The notes beneath the pieces are model-generated. The model was not told where the DNA came from and made no database searches. It was given only the letters and a program-made list of their open reading frames with translations. A program made the position numbers and the translations under genes. Source: a bacterium (GTDB taxonomy: Bacteria > Bdellovibrionota > Bacteriovoracia > Bacteriovoracales > Bacteriovoracaceae). From it: a stretch of 64,000 bases of DNA. The stretch covers positions 1-64,000 of the forward strand of contig JAUHVL010000011.1 in NCBI GenBank assembly GCA_030425045.1, written 5' to 3'. Within the stretch, counting starts at the first letter, position 1. Every line of letters starts with the position of its first letter. Shown piece after piece: positions 36,271 through 44,830 of the stretch.

Positions 36271-37217
36271 TGTGACTTCCATACTCTAGCTGAGTCAACG
36301 GCACGTGGTAACCCAAGCTCTTCTAAAATAAAATTATTCTTATACCATTTCGGTGAAACTTTAACGTGAAGGTTGAGGTGAATTTTTCTTCCGGTCATTT
36401 CTTCAATTCTTTTTCTTGCTCGAATACCAATTTCTTTAATAACGGAGCCTTTTTTCCCAACAACGATGGCCCTTTGACTCGGGCGATTAACAATTATTGA
36501 AGCGGCGATAAACGAGTCTTCACCTTTCGTTTTAAAATCCTCTATCAACACGGCAACTTCATAAGGAATTTCATCTTTCAACATTTCAAAGGCCTGTTGT
36601 CTGATATATTCCGTAGCGAAGAATCTCTCATTTTTATTTGAGACGGCCCCATTTGGATAAAGGTGTGGACCCTCTTTCGCTTCGTCACATAGGGCCCCCG
36701 TTAAAAGATGCATATTTTCACCTTTTAATGAGCTTACAACAAAATATTTTTCAATTTTGGGAAAGAGAGCTTTTACTTTATCAATTACTTCATCAAGAGG
36801 CAGTGATTCCACATCTGAGATACGATCACTTTTTGTAAAAATCACCCAGGTTTTATCTAATTCCTTTCCATAAAGATCTTTAAAGTCAGTAAACTGACTC
36901 ATAATTTCTTTTGTTAGGTCTATAAGAATTAAATTAATATCGGCACCAAAAGCACCTTCTCTTGCTTGTTCGTTATAACGTTTATTTATTTCTAAACTCG
37001 ACCTGTGAAGACCTGGAGTATCAACAAGGATGACCTCCGTTCTATCGATTGTAAAAACACATTGAAATTTATTTCTTGTGGTCTGAGGCTTATGCGTGAC
37101 AACAGATAAATCCTGCCCCAATAAATAATTTATCAACGAGCTTTTACCGACATTTGGTGCACCTAAGACTGATGCCATAATACTTTTATTATGTGGATGT
37201 TGATGAGTAATTAACAT
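36267..37217 (-). CDS. era: GTPase Era
   Basis: 316 residues. The G domain has [14 protein letters not shown], a switch region [15 protein letters not shown] and FTKSD. The C-terminal KH domain has [13 protein letters not shown]. Era binds the 3' end of 16S rRNA and controls 30S maturation. It lies directly after rnc, as in many bacteria, and is coupled to der. Confidence 0.96.
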   Translation of the reverse strand: MLITHQHPHNKSIMASVLGAPNVGKSSLINYLLGQDLSVVTHKPQTTRNKFQCVFTIDRTEVILVDTPGLHRSSLEINKRYNEQAREGAFGADINLILIDLTKEIMSQFTDFKDLYGKELDKTWVIFTKSDRISDVESLPLDEVIDKVKALFPKIEKYFVVSSLKGENMHLLTGALCDEAKEGPHLYPNGAVSNKNERFFATEYIRQQAFEMLKDEIPYEVAVLIEDFKTKGEDSFIAASIIVNRPSQRAIVVGKKGSVIKEIGIRARKRIEEMTGRKIHLNLHVKVSPKWYKNNFILEELGLPRAVDSARVWKSQ

Positions 37218-38039
37218 TTATACCTCTTTCCTTTCCCTATTTTGAATTAACTTATGTTTTAAGGCCCTATAGGCCAGAGCTTTCTCTGCTTTTCTCTTTG
37301 AATTGCTCGTCTCACTTCCCAGTGACTCTCCATTAATAAATAAGCTCACTTCAAAGTTTCCATCTGCTTTCGTTTTAGACTGATAAACCGGCAACTCCCC
37401 GTTTAACGAAAGAGTGATTTCTTGTAGTCTGCTTTTTGGATCGAACTCCTCTAAACGTTTCAGATCAAAAAAGGCTTCACCATACTGGTGTTCCCATATT
37501 TCAATCCACTTTGCTAAAACTTCTTGAGACTTTAGCAGACCATCATTTAAATAAACGGCTCCAAGAACAGCTTCAAAAGTATCGGCCATTATGGAGTCCT
37601 GAATCTGGTCACTATTTTTAAGCTCTCCTTTTCCTAGCAGAACAAAAGGTCTTAGCCCCAGAAGATTTGCCCATTTGGCCAAAAAGTCCTCATTAACAAC
37701 AGCACTTCTTAATTTAGACAAAAGCCCCTCAGGCAATTCATTAAAAATTTCTACTAACTTTTCAGAGATAATAAGATCGAGGACACTATCGCCAACGAAC
37801 TCTAACCTTTCATTATTATCCAAAGGCCAGTGCTCACTTTCGTTACCAAAAGATCTGTGAGTAAAAGCATTCAAAAGAGTTGGAAGAGGAAGGTCATTCA
37901 GTAAAAGAGTTTTGAGGCGCTTACGAAATTCGGAGTCCTCTTGTGATGAATAAAACAATGAATAAACAGGGTGTTTATTTAATATTTCTAAGGCTTTTTC
38001 GGAAACGTTATTCCGATCAAGTAAGGTCGTCTTCATCAT
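37218..38039 (-). CDS. rnc: ribonuclease III
   Basis: About 273 residues. The catalytic signature NERLEFVGDSVLDL and the later DTFEAVLGAVYLN acidic site are present, followed by a dsRNA-binding domain (DPKSRLQEI ... KRKAEKALAYRAL). An extra helical N-terminus of about 35 residues precedes it. The frame opens with TTG at 38069, but ATG at 38039 or 38036 is favoured because AGAGAAG precedes them. RNase III processes rRNA precursors and dsRNA. Confidence 0.93.
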   Translation of the reverse strand: MMKTTLLDRNNVSEKALEILNKHPVYSLFYSSQEDSEFRKRLKTLLLNDLPLPTLLNAFTHRSFGNESEHWPLDNNERLEFVGDSVLDLIISEKLVEIFNELPEGLLSKLRSAVVNEDFLAKWANLLGLRPFVLLGKGELKNSDQIQDSIMADTFEAVLGAVYLNDGLLKSQEVLAKWIEIWEHQYGEAFFDLKRLEEFDPKSRLQEITLSLNGELPVYQSKTKADGNFEVSLFINGESLGSETSNSKRKAEKALAYRALKHKLIQNRERKEV

Positions 38040-38080
38040 CTTCTCTAAATTTTGAGCATTAAAAATCAAATGCTTGGAGG

Positions 38081-38109
38081 ATATAACACTACATGTCTCA
38101 AATTGACAA
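38081..38109 (-). promoter_or_regulatory. promoter of rnc-era-der
   Basis: On the minus strand TTGTCA (38109-38104), a 17-nt spacer, and TTATAT (38086-38081). This places the transcript start about 35 nt before the favoured rnc ATG. Confidence 0.5.
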
Positions 38110-38164
38110 GCACGGAATTTAACCTTGTTATATTTTCACGAATTCATTAGTATAGGCACTAAAT

Positions 38165-38176
38165 AGTATCGATACT
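38165..38176. promoter_or_regulatory. 12-bp palindrome upstream of the recombinase-like gene
   Basis: AGTATCGATACT, perfectly symmetrical, 22 nt before the GTG of the recombinase-like gene. A possible operator; nothing else supports it. Confidence 0.25.
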
Positions 38177-38198
38177 TTAGCTACCTCGGAAATACACT

Positions 38199-39203
38199 GT
38201 GAACCAATCTCAAGCCCAAGAAGGCCAATTAAAGCAGCTTCAAGAACAATTTTTCGTTAATTTGAAAAATAAAGGCAGAAGTACAAACACTTTAAAAAAC
38301 TATAAAACCGACCTTGAATGCTTTAACCAGTTTCTTTTTAAAGAGCAAAAGCACCTCAATCTCGATCACTTTAAAATTGAGCAAGTTGAGCAGTATGGTG
38401 ACTATCTACAGCAACGTTACCAATCAGACAATTCGAGAAGAAGAAGATTGCAAACTCTCAGGGTTTTCTTTGATTTTTTAGTTGAAGAAGATGTCTTTAA
38501 TAATAATCCCGTCAGAAAGGTTCCCACCTCTCCAAAGTTTTTAGATAAGCCAAGACCAACGAGTTTTGTCGATATCAAAACTCTATGGAGCTTTCTTTTA
38601 GAGGAAGAAAATTCGCCACAACCCATGAGTAGGCTTTCGTTTAAAAGAAATCAATTAATCGTTCTTTTAATTTTTGGGGCCGGACTTAAGGTCTCTGATC
38701 TTTCAGGATTAACGGTTGATCAAATCTTTATTTCAGAAAATGAAGATGAGCCTTCTCGTGTCATGATCAATCCACCTAAAAGAGATCCCTACACAATCCC
38801 TCTTCCTAGGGTATTTGATATAATTTATAAAGAATACGTTCAAGAACTTGACCAAATGAAGTCAAAATCAAATATGGAATTTAAGCATTTATTATTTAAC
38901 GCAAACCCTTATAGCATCTTATCGGGTGGGCTGAGTGTTCGCGGTACAGAAATCATCTTTGAAGAATTTCGAAAAAAACTAATGATCACCATCACTCCAA
39001 AAAGCTTGAGACAGTCATGTATTTTTAAATGGCTTCAGCAAGGGCATAACGAGCTTTTGATTAAAGAATGGATGGGTGTAGCACCATCTTATAGTCTAAA
39101 ATTATATAAAGATCATTTGAGTCAGCATATATTTTCTGACGAATTTCTAATGGAACTCTACCGCTTCTATCAGAAAAAAAATATCAGACTGAACCGCTCG
39201 TGA
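38199..39203 (+). CDS. Xer-like tyrosine recombinase with degenerate active site
   Basis: 334 residues. The N-terminal SAM-like core-binding domain (GRSTNTLKNYKTDLECF) and C-terminal catalytic fold match XerC/D. The catalytic set is altered: the first Arg is Lys164 (AGLKVSDL), the His of H-x-x-R is Lys268 (TPKSLRQS), and the His/Trp of LGH is Val294 (WMGVAPS). Arg271 and nucleophile Tyr303 (LYKDH) remain. It may bind DNA without efficient strand exchange. Starts with GTG and a weak GGA site. Confidence 0.8.
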   Translation: MNQSQAQEGQLKQLQEQFFVNLKNKGRSTNTLKNYKTDLECFNQFLFKEQKHLNLDHFKIEQVEQYGDYLQQRYQSDNSRRRRLQTLRVFFDFLVEEDVFNNNPVRKVPTSPKFLDKPRPTSFVDIKTLWSFLLEEENSPQPMSRLSFKRNQLIVLLIFGAGLKVSDLSGLTVDQIFISENEDEPSRVMINPPKRDPYTIPLPRVFDIIYKEYVQELDQMKSKSNMEFKHLLFNANPYSILSGGLSVRGTEIIFEEFRKKLMITITPKSLRQSCIFKWLQQGHNELLIKEWMGVAPSYSLKLYKDHLSQHIFSDEFLMELYRFYQKKNIRLNRS

Positions 39204-39279
39204 GATCGTGAATATTTCCTAAAGAAATAATGAAAATTCAAAGTATAATATATCTTGCTTGGATACTAGATAGAACAAC

Positions 39280-40218
39280 ATGAACTATACACCTGTAAGA
39301 ATTTCAACCCTCAAAGCAGAAATGGATATTCCATTTAATGTTTATATTCATTTTAAAGAACAGTATTTGAAATATCTTTCAGATGGCACTCAAATTGAAA
39401 AAGCAAAGTTTAAAAAGTTAAGACGCCAAAAAATTACAAAATTTTATATTGATGCGACTGATGAAAATAAGTACCAACAATTTCTAGATGATTTATTAAA
39501 TCAAACACTCAACGACGATAAAGCCGAAGTTGATGAAAAAATCAGTATCGTCGAGGGACAAGCTGAGACAGCACTTGATCGTATGCAGGATGACCCTGGT
39601 AGTGAAAGCAGTTTTGATATGACGAGAAAAGCAGCTCAAAACCTTCGAAAAATGATCTTTGAAAACCCTGAGGCCCTCGCTCGAATGTTTGGTAATGCCG
39701 ATAATTCTGACGATATTGCCAAACATAGTATCAATGTTTGTGTCCTTGCCAGTAAGTTTGCCGCTTCTGAAAAGGTCAGCGATGAAGATATAGATTTTCT
39801 TTGTACTGCAGCTCTTATGCACGATGTGGCCATTGCCAAAATGAGTGACGAGTACAAAGAGCTATTTCATAAACCTCGTGCAGATCTCTCGGCCAAGGAG
39901 AAGCTTGAATACTTTAAGCACTGTGATATGAACTTTATTAGTATGCTGGCAGATCGTCCCTATATTAACGAGCATGTCATCAACCTGATTAAAAATCATG
40001 AAGAAAACCTGCAAGGTAGTGGACCATACAAAAAAACAAAGCTTGAAAAATCCGAAGAAATTCTAAGTCTCGTCAATACTTATGAGAAAAAGATTTCAGG
40101 TGAAGGCCTTACTCCAGATGCGGCCATTAAGAAAATGACCATCGACGAGATGGGAAATTACGATCTCAAAATGATCAACCGATTTAAAGACTTTTTAAAA
40201 GCAGAAGGTGTTATTTAA
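39280..40218 (+). CDS. HD-GYP-like domain protein, paralogue of the 16.8-kb gene
   Basis: 312 residues. The N-terminal 80 residues (VYIHFKEQYLKYLSDGTQI ... KFYIDAT) resemble the middle domain of the protein encoded at 16811-18235. The C-terminal half is HD-type: KHSINVCVLA, MHDVAIAKM, and KNHEENLQGSGP in place of the GYP region. It is a putative c-di-GMP hydrolase or sensor with a reduced GYP loop. The 3' end overlaps the convergent HPt-like gene by 8 nt. Confidence 0.75.
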   Translation: MNYTPVRISTLKAEMDIPFNVYIHFKEQYLKYLSDGTQIEKAKFKKLRRQKITKFYIDATDENKYQQFLDDLLNQTLNDDKAEVDEKISIVEGQAETALDRMQDDPGSESSFDMTRKAAQNLRKMIFENPEALARMFGNADNSDDIAKHSINVCVLASKFAASEKVSDEDIDFLCTAALMHDVAIAKMSDEYKELFHKPRADLSAKEKLEYFKHCDMNFISMLADRPYINEHVINLIKNHEENLQGSGPYKKTKLEKSEEILSLVNTYEKKISGEGLTPDAAIKKMTIDEMGNYDLKMINRFKDFLKAEGVI

Positions 40219-40720
40219 GCTTATCGAGACCCGAAATAAGTTGATCTAATTCCTGTGAACTCTGCGCTTCCTGAGCATCATCTTGAAAATCACAACTGGC
40301 TCGTTCAATATGCTTAAACTTTTCAGCTAACCATTGAAGACGAGAAGAAAATGAAGGTACGTCAAAATCATGTTCATCTTTTTTCTCTCTTAAATTGGTC
40401 ACGAGTGTTTCGACCAAGTCAGTAAGATCAAAGAGAACTCCACAGGCCACTTCATTTAAGGCCTGTTGATCACACTGACTAGATTTATATCCAATAATTT
40501 TTCCCATTTTACAAAGGGAAGCAATTTCATCAAGTCCAAGTGTTGAAGCTGCTCCCATCATACGGTCTATAATTTGCCCGTATTTTTCGAGTAATGGAGT
40601 TTGTGTTGGTTCATCTTCAAAGTTTTCTAAATTATCTCTACATTGCTCAATTAAAGTATCTGATTCTTCACAGAATTCTATAACGATTTCAAACATATCT
40701 GGATCATTAATATCCAACAT
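40211..40720 (-). CDS. HPt-like helical protein without the phosphorylatable His
   Basis: 169 residues from the ATG at 40720, which AAGGAG precedes by 7-8 nt. Helical and acidic. The segment IIDRMMGAASTLGLDEIASLC recalls the HPt core H-x-L-K-G-A-A-x-x-x-G, but the His position is Asp or Arg. It may be an inactive phosphotransfer module or an unrelated four-helix protein. It is convergent with the HD-GYP-like gene. Confidence 0.5.
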   Translation of the reverse strand: MLDINDPDMFEIVIEFCEESDTLIEQCRDNLENFEDEPTQTPLLEKYGQIIDRMMGAASTLGLDEIASLCKMGKIIGYKSSQCDQQALNEVACGVLFDLTDLVETLVTNLREKKDEHDFDVPSFSSRLQWLAEKFKHIERASCDFQDDAQEAQSSQELDQLISGLDKLK

Positions 40721-41196
40721 AACTCCACTCCTTAAGTTCATTACTTTAGAGAATTATACTTCGAAGATGAAAAAGATGAAACGAGGAGAAGAGGGGCCTT
40801 GATCCTACTATAATTGTCAAAAAGGTGGGAAATTAGATCTTGTGATAGGTGCCAATTCTGGCCACTCTAAACTGAGGCTGGTCGAGGTGGGAATTTTAAT
40901 GATCGACAAATTCAAGATGAAGATCAAGGCCATATCTCGTGACCAACCAAACTTACAATTATAGTAAGCAAGGAGCGTGCCAATTTTATGACCCACTAAT
41001 TTAATATACCTTTAAACACTTGACGCAACGCTAGATAAAAATACTGGTGTCACTTTTAAGAAAAAAAGGAAACCACTTCTTCTTAACTGGTATCAGCTTA
41101 GTCTTTCTTACATTACCTTACTGCGTTAAAGAGAGTAATTTCTTGAGATACAGGACTTCGAAGTTTATTATGGAATTAATAAATGTGAGGAAATGT
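40721..41196. repeat. intergenic region with crossed inverted repeats and direct repeats
   Basis: No convincing gene. Perfect inverted repeats: GGCCTTGATC (40795-40804) with GATCAAGGCC (40922-40931), and ACTATAATTGT (40807-40817) with ACAATTATAGT (40955-40965); the pairs interlock. Direct repeats: GTGCCAATT at 40849-40857 and 40977-40985, and AGGTGGGAAATT / AGGTGGGAATT at 40823-40834 and 40885-40895. This may be a structured RNA or a decayed element. Confidence 0.5.
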
Positions 41197-41511
41197 ATGA
41201 ATGTTAATGAAATGAAATCTAAAATGAGTGAAGTAACTTCTGGAAAAAATCTTGATGAACTAACGGTTGAGTTTGTTATCGATGATAAAAAGTTCTTTAT
41301 TCAAGATATCAAAGCTGGAACAGATACAATGGAAATCAATGTTTCTAGAAGCTCATACCATCCAACAACGTTGAGTAATTTTAACAACACTCTTGAACAT
41401 GCTACTTCTGATTTATTAGTTTCAATCAACAATCAGGATAATAATCAAACTTATCAAATTGAAAATTTGTTTTGCAGTGAAGTTTTTTTAGAAATCACTG
41501 TTCAACAATAA
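41197..41511 (+). CDS. small hypothetical protein
   Basis: 104 residues from the ATG at 41197, chosen for GAGGA 6 nt upstream; the frame remains open back to 41047 but that part looks noncoding. Acidic, with a beta-rich middle (ELTVEFVIDDKKFFIQDI) and Asn/Gln-rich C-terminus. No signal peptide and no family recognised. It is followed 4 nt later by a secreted Cys-rich protein gene. Confidence 0.5.
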   Translation: MNVNEMKSKMSEVTSGKNLDELTVEFVIDDKKFFIQDIKAGTDTMEINVSRSSYHPTTLSNFNNTLEHATSDLLVSINNQDNNQTYQIENLFCSEVFLEITVQQ

Positions 41512-41515
41512 CTTT

Positions 41516-41827
41516 ATGATCATCTTCCTTATTCTTTTTTTCAGCTTCTCTATTCAAGCTGAAAAATGTCTCAACGTTGGTGATAAACATTTCGTCTCAG
41601 GTGTACCGGGGCCTAAGGGATGGGTTCTTCCCAAGAAATGTTGTCAAGGCCTTGTGGATAGAGAGCTCTTATCGGTCTGTGGAAAGGGACTTACCGGTGG
41701 CTACCAATATATTTGTCTTAAATGTGGTGATGGTAAATGTGATAAGAGCTTAGAGTCTAAGTGCAATTGCCCTGAGGACTGTAGGATGATGTCACTTCCT
41801 CCCAGTAAAACACCAAGAATTAATTAA
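41516..41827 (+). CDS. small secreted Cys-rich protein
   Basis: 103 residues with a signal peptide (IIFLILFFSFSIQA). The mature part holds ten cysteines, including CC, CLKCGDGKC and CNCPEDC. The GDG-x-C ... CNCP-x-DC arrangement is found as a short disulfide-rich repeat in extracellular proteins of several bacteria. Probably a compact disulfide-stabilised exported protein. The last 4 nt overlap the convergent iscS stop. Confidence 0.6.
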   Translation: MIIFLILFFSFSIQAEKCLNVGDKHFVSGVPGPKGWVLPKKCCQGLVDRELLSVCGKGLTGGYQYICLKCGDGKCDKSLESKCNCPEDCRMMSLPPSKTPRIN

Positions 41828-43020
41828 AGATATTTTTGAATGACATCTTTGATCAAAGGCCAAAAAGTTTTGGCATCTTCTAAATTAAATGAATGAGAAA
41901 ATGATAAACGAATGGCCGATAACGCCTCTTTTTCCGTCTTTCCCATGGCCAATAAAACACGACTTGGAATGACGGCACCCGATGAACAAGCACTTCCATT
42001 CGATACATCCATTCCGGCCATATCAAAGGCCATCGCAGAAATTTGGGCCTTAGTATCATAGAGAATAAAATAAATCGTTTGACCATTTCGATGAGGATTT
42101 AAAGCTGCTACGATTTCACCTTTATCCCCTAATAAGTCTATTAAATTTTTTTCTAAATAGTTTTTTCCACTTATTTGATTTTGAAACTGAAAAGTTTTTT
42201 TAATCTCTTCTAAAGCGAGAGGAATCGATAAAATTCCCAGGGAATTTTCTGTGCCAGAACGTAAGCCGAACTGTTGACCTCCTCCTCTTATCAGAGGTGC
42301 AATCTCGACAGATTTTTTGATAAAGCTAAAGCCGACTCCCTTTAGCGCTCCAAATTTATGAGCTGAAAAAGTATAAGCATCTACTTCTTTTTCAAGTTTA
42401 TTCCAATTTTCCACTTTTCCTACTGCTTGAACGGCATCAACATGAATAAGGCAACCTGTCTTTTCTTTTAGCTCTCTCGCCCACTCTAATGGAAAGACAA
42501 CACCAGATTCATTATTTACCCAAGTGAAATTTACTATCGAGTTATGAGTTAGTTTTTTCTCAAGAGAGATTCGGTTTAAAGTTCCTGATTGATCGACGTC
42601 GATTGCCTCCACATGATGCCCTAAGTCTCGGCAATCTTCTAGCGAATTCGCAACACAGGAATGATCAGTAGAAGTATAGAAATAATGATATTTAAGTGAC
42701 TTTTTAAAGCCGTAGAAAGCTGTTCCCTTTAAAAAGTTATTGATCCCCTCTGTAGCACCTGAATGAAAATACAGTTCAAAAACATTTTGATCGAGACCAA
42801 AAAGCTCTAAAAGATACTTTCTAACGTTTCTGATTTCTTTACTGACTTTTTTACCAGAGAGATGAACACTACTAGGGTTACTAAAAGCAAAATCCCCTTT
42901 TGAGAGCCAATCTAAAACCGGCGCTGCAAAAGGGGATGTAGCGTTATAATCGAAATAATACCTATTACTGGTTAATTTCTCCAATTGGATTCCTGATAGC
43001 AGACGAAGGCATCGTATCAT
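41824..43020 (-). CDS. iscS: cysteine desulfurase, IscS/NifS family
   Basis: 398 residues. The N-terminal FDYNATSP, the PLP-binding Lys in FSAHKFGALKG, and the catalytic Cys in NGSACSSG are all present. It supplies sulfane sulfur for Fe-S clusters and thionucleosides. The ATG at 43020 lies 56 nt inside iscR; the domain itself begins near codon 21, so a later non-ATG start is possible. No iscU follows; the downstream neighbour is convergent. Confidence 0.9.
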   Translation of the reverse strand: MIRCLRLLSGIQLEKLTSNRYYFDYNATSPFAAPVLDWLSKGDFAFSNPSSVHLSGKKVSKEIRNVRKYLLELFGLDQNVFELYFHSGATEGINNFLKGTAFYGFKKSLKYHYFYTSTDHSCVANSLEDCRDLGHHVEAIDVDQSGTLNRISLEKKLTHNSIVNFTWVNNESGVVFPLEWARELKEKTGCLIHVDAVQAVGKVENWNKLEKEVDAYTFSAHKFGALKGVGFSFIKKSVEIAPLIRGGGQQFGLRSGTENSLGILSIPLALEEIKKTFQFQNQISGKNYLEKNLIDLLGDKGEIVAALNPHRNGQTIYFILYDTKAQISAMAFDMAGMDVSNGSACSSGAVIPSRVLLAMGKTEKEALSAIRLSFSHSFNLEDAKTFWPLIKDVIQKYL

Positions 43021-43522
43021 CTCTTTCAGTCGTTGCGCTAGTAATTCCTAACTCATTTGTAGCAATACTAGTTAATGACTGAGCTGTCTCTTGAACTTCT
43101 GCTTCCGCTTCCTTTGACTTTCTAGCAAGATCACCTAGAGAAGTAGTCGCCAGATACTCTCTCATAATCATACCAAGGTTTTGGAAATAGTTCTTAGACA
43201 AGTGAAACTCAACTGTGTTTGCTGCTTCAGCTTCTGTTCCCAGAATATCCTTAGCAGGGTTGATGTTCTCGCCTACACAATCAAGTACATCCTTAATCGT
43301 GATTTGGTCCATTGGGCGAGATAATACATATCCACCACCTGGTCCACGTACAGACTTAACAGCAGAACCATTTCTCAGCTTTCTAAAAAGCTGCTCTAAA
43401 TAGTGCAAACTGATGTTCTGTCTTGTCGAAATTTCTTGCAAGCGAACAGGGTTTCCGTTGCTGTGCAAAGTTAGGTCTAGCATCGCCCTTACGGCGTAAC
43501 GTCCTTTTGATGTTAGTCTCAT
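42965..43522 (-). CDS. iscR: IscR-like Rrf2 family regulator without cluster cysteines
   Basis: 185 residues. The N-terminal winged helix is typical (MRLTSKGRYAVRAMLDL, SLHYLEQLFRKLR, VRGPGGGYVLSR). In E. coli IscR three Cys near 92-104 bind 2Fe-2S; here that segment (about 82-107) has only Cys82. The C-terminal 50 residues are a long Glu/Ala/Thr-rich tail. It precedes and overlaps iscS, so it likely governs this pair, but sensing must differ from classical IscR. Confidence 0.85.
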   Translation of the reverse strand: MRLTSKGRYAVRAMLDLTLHSNGNPVRLQEISTRQNISLHYLEQLFRKLRNGSAVKSVRGPGGGYVLSRPMDQITIKDVLDCVGENINPAKDILGTEAEAANTVEFHLSKNYFQNLGMIMREYLATTSLGDLARKSKEAEAEVQETAQSLTSIATNELGITSATTERDDTMPSSAIRNPIGEINQ

Positions 43523-43657
43523 TGGCCTTCCTCCATAAAATCCAATTAATATTAGAGCTTTTTAGTTTTCGAAAAAATTAAGTGGTGCAATCCCTGCTAC
43601 TCTCTCTTTCCGACTCCCGACCAGAAAAACAAAGTTCCCTGATCAAGCTTCCACAAT

Positions 43658-43687
43658 ATTATGACAACGAAACCAAAGTCACGTCAA
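43658..43687 (-). promoter_or_regulatory. iscR promoter
   Basis: On the minus strand TTGACG (43687-43682), an 18-nt spacer and CATAAT (43663-43658), giving a leader of about 130 nt. Upstream lie two direct repeats AAAACCCAGT (43733-43742, 43753-43762), offset by 20 bp, a spacing suited to a regulator binding one face of the helix. Confidence 0.45.
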
Positions 43688-43799
43688 CTCGATTTCAAAA
43701 TAAAACCAACTCATTTTCTAAAATAAGATAACAAAACCCAGTCATTTTTTTGAAAACCCAGTGATAACGTACAGTTAGAGTGATTCTTAAGAGGCTAAT

Positions 43800-43849
43800 T
43801 TTTATCACTGATAAAATTTTTGACAGCAAAATCTTCTATGAACTATTTA
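43800..43849 (+). promoter_or_regulatory. 17-bp palindrome and promoter before the DUF6629-like gene
   Basis: TTTTATCACTGATAAAA (43800-43816) is a perfect palindrome about a central C; its core TATCACTGATA resembles the tet operator core. TTGACA follows at 43820-43825 with CTATTT/TATTTA 17-18 nt on. A repressor of the TetR type could act here. The rest of the 43523-43956 gap shows no gene. Confidence 0.45.
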
Positions 43850-43956
43850 CAAAATTACTCGGTTTTTTGTTTTGTCCTTCAAAAAAGTGAAGCTATTTTT
43901 ACAAAATTTTTTGCAATCGATACTATAGATTGAAATCTTTTGAGGTTAAGTTATCC

Positions 43957-44589
43957 ATGTGTTTTTCTGCTGAAGCTTCTTTCACGACTGGTATTTTTCT
44001 TTTTGTTTTAGGGATAAAAACAAAATTAAAAAGTTATTCTAAAAACTTTTTCATATCACTGATTCCTTTTTTCTTTGGAGTTCAGCAAATACTCGAAGGA
44101 ATGAATTGGTTGATACTTGATCAAAAAATTAATTTAAATTCTTCTTTTACAATAAAACTTTATACCTGGTTTGAATTTTCCTTTTGGCCTTTTTTTATGC
44201 CACTGGCGTGTATGAGCTATTGTCTAAATAAAAAACTCAAAGTCTTAAACTCAGTATTTCTTATTCTGGGCCTTACCCATATTGTTTATTGGAGTTATCT
44301 TATTTTTTTCAATGATATTGATGTTGAAGTATTTTGTGGTAGCGGTTGTGGCTTAAATTATATTATTCAAAACTCAACAGAATTAAATGAGTTCGCTTAT
44401 CTTTCTCTTGTTGCACTACCTTTTTTCTTTACTGGTAATAAGATCTTGATGGTCTACTCTTTTTTTACGGCCCTCTCTTTTTTCATTTCAAAAGTTTGGT
44501 TTTCTTATGCCTGGGGCTCTACTTGGTGTTTCTTTGCGGCTGCTCTGAGCTTTATGGTCTATTATTTTATAAAAACGGAACAAACTTAA
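43957..44589 (+). CDS. DUF6629-like seven-helix membrane protein
   Basis: 210 residues from ATG at 43957, selected because the family begins MCFSAEASF; upstream codons to 43930 are excluded. About seven hydrophobic helices, with FGVQQILEGMNWL after the second, as in that family. Function of the family is unknown to me. The gene converges on the acyl carrier gene with a 4-nt overlap. Confidence 0.7.
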   Translation: MCFSAEASFTTGIFLFVLGIKTKLKSYSKNFFISLIPFFFGVQQILEGMNWLILDQKINLNSSFTIKLYTWFEFSFWPFFMPLACMSYCLNKKLKVLNSVFLILGLTHIVYWSYLIFFNDIDVEVFCGSGCGLNYIIQNSTELNEFAYLSLVALPFFFTGNKILMVYSFFTALSFFISKVWFSYAWGSTWCFFAAALSFMVYYFIKTEQT

Positions 44590-44822
44590 GACATTTTTTT
44601 ACTTTTTATAAAAGTGAGTAGGTCTTGAAACGTATTCATTTCTCTCGCCTTTCGCGGTGGAACTTTTACACTCAAAGATTTTTCAATCTCGATAAGAATA
44701 CTGACTAATTGAATAGAGTCAATCTCATGATAATCGTGCAAGTTTAAATTGAAATCGATTTGAAGAGTTTCATCCTCTAAGACTCTATAAATGATTTCTT
44801 TAAGTTTTTCTTCTAAATCCAT
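44586..44822 (-). CDS. acyl carrier protein
   Basis: 78 residues, acidic, four-helix ACP pattern. The phosphopantetheine Ser lies in HEIDSIQLVSIL, the D-S-I/L motif at the start of helix II. It is not next to fab genes but 8 nt after a ketosynthase, at the end of an MBOAT/SGNH gene run, so it is probably a dedicated carrier for envelope acylation. No phosphopantetheinyl transferase is seen in the window. Confidence 0.88.
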   Translation of the reverse strand: MDLEEKLKEIIYRVLEDETLQIDFNLNLHDYHEIDSIQLVSILIEIEKSLSVKVPPRKAREMNTFQDLLTFIKSKKMS

Positions 44823-44830
44823 CTATGCTT

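Noticed and set aside
41047-41196. Upstream extension of the small protein gene at 41197
   Set aside because: A good GAGGA site supports 41197, and the upstream part overlaps the repeat-rich intergenic region with no coding character.
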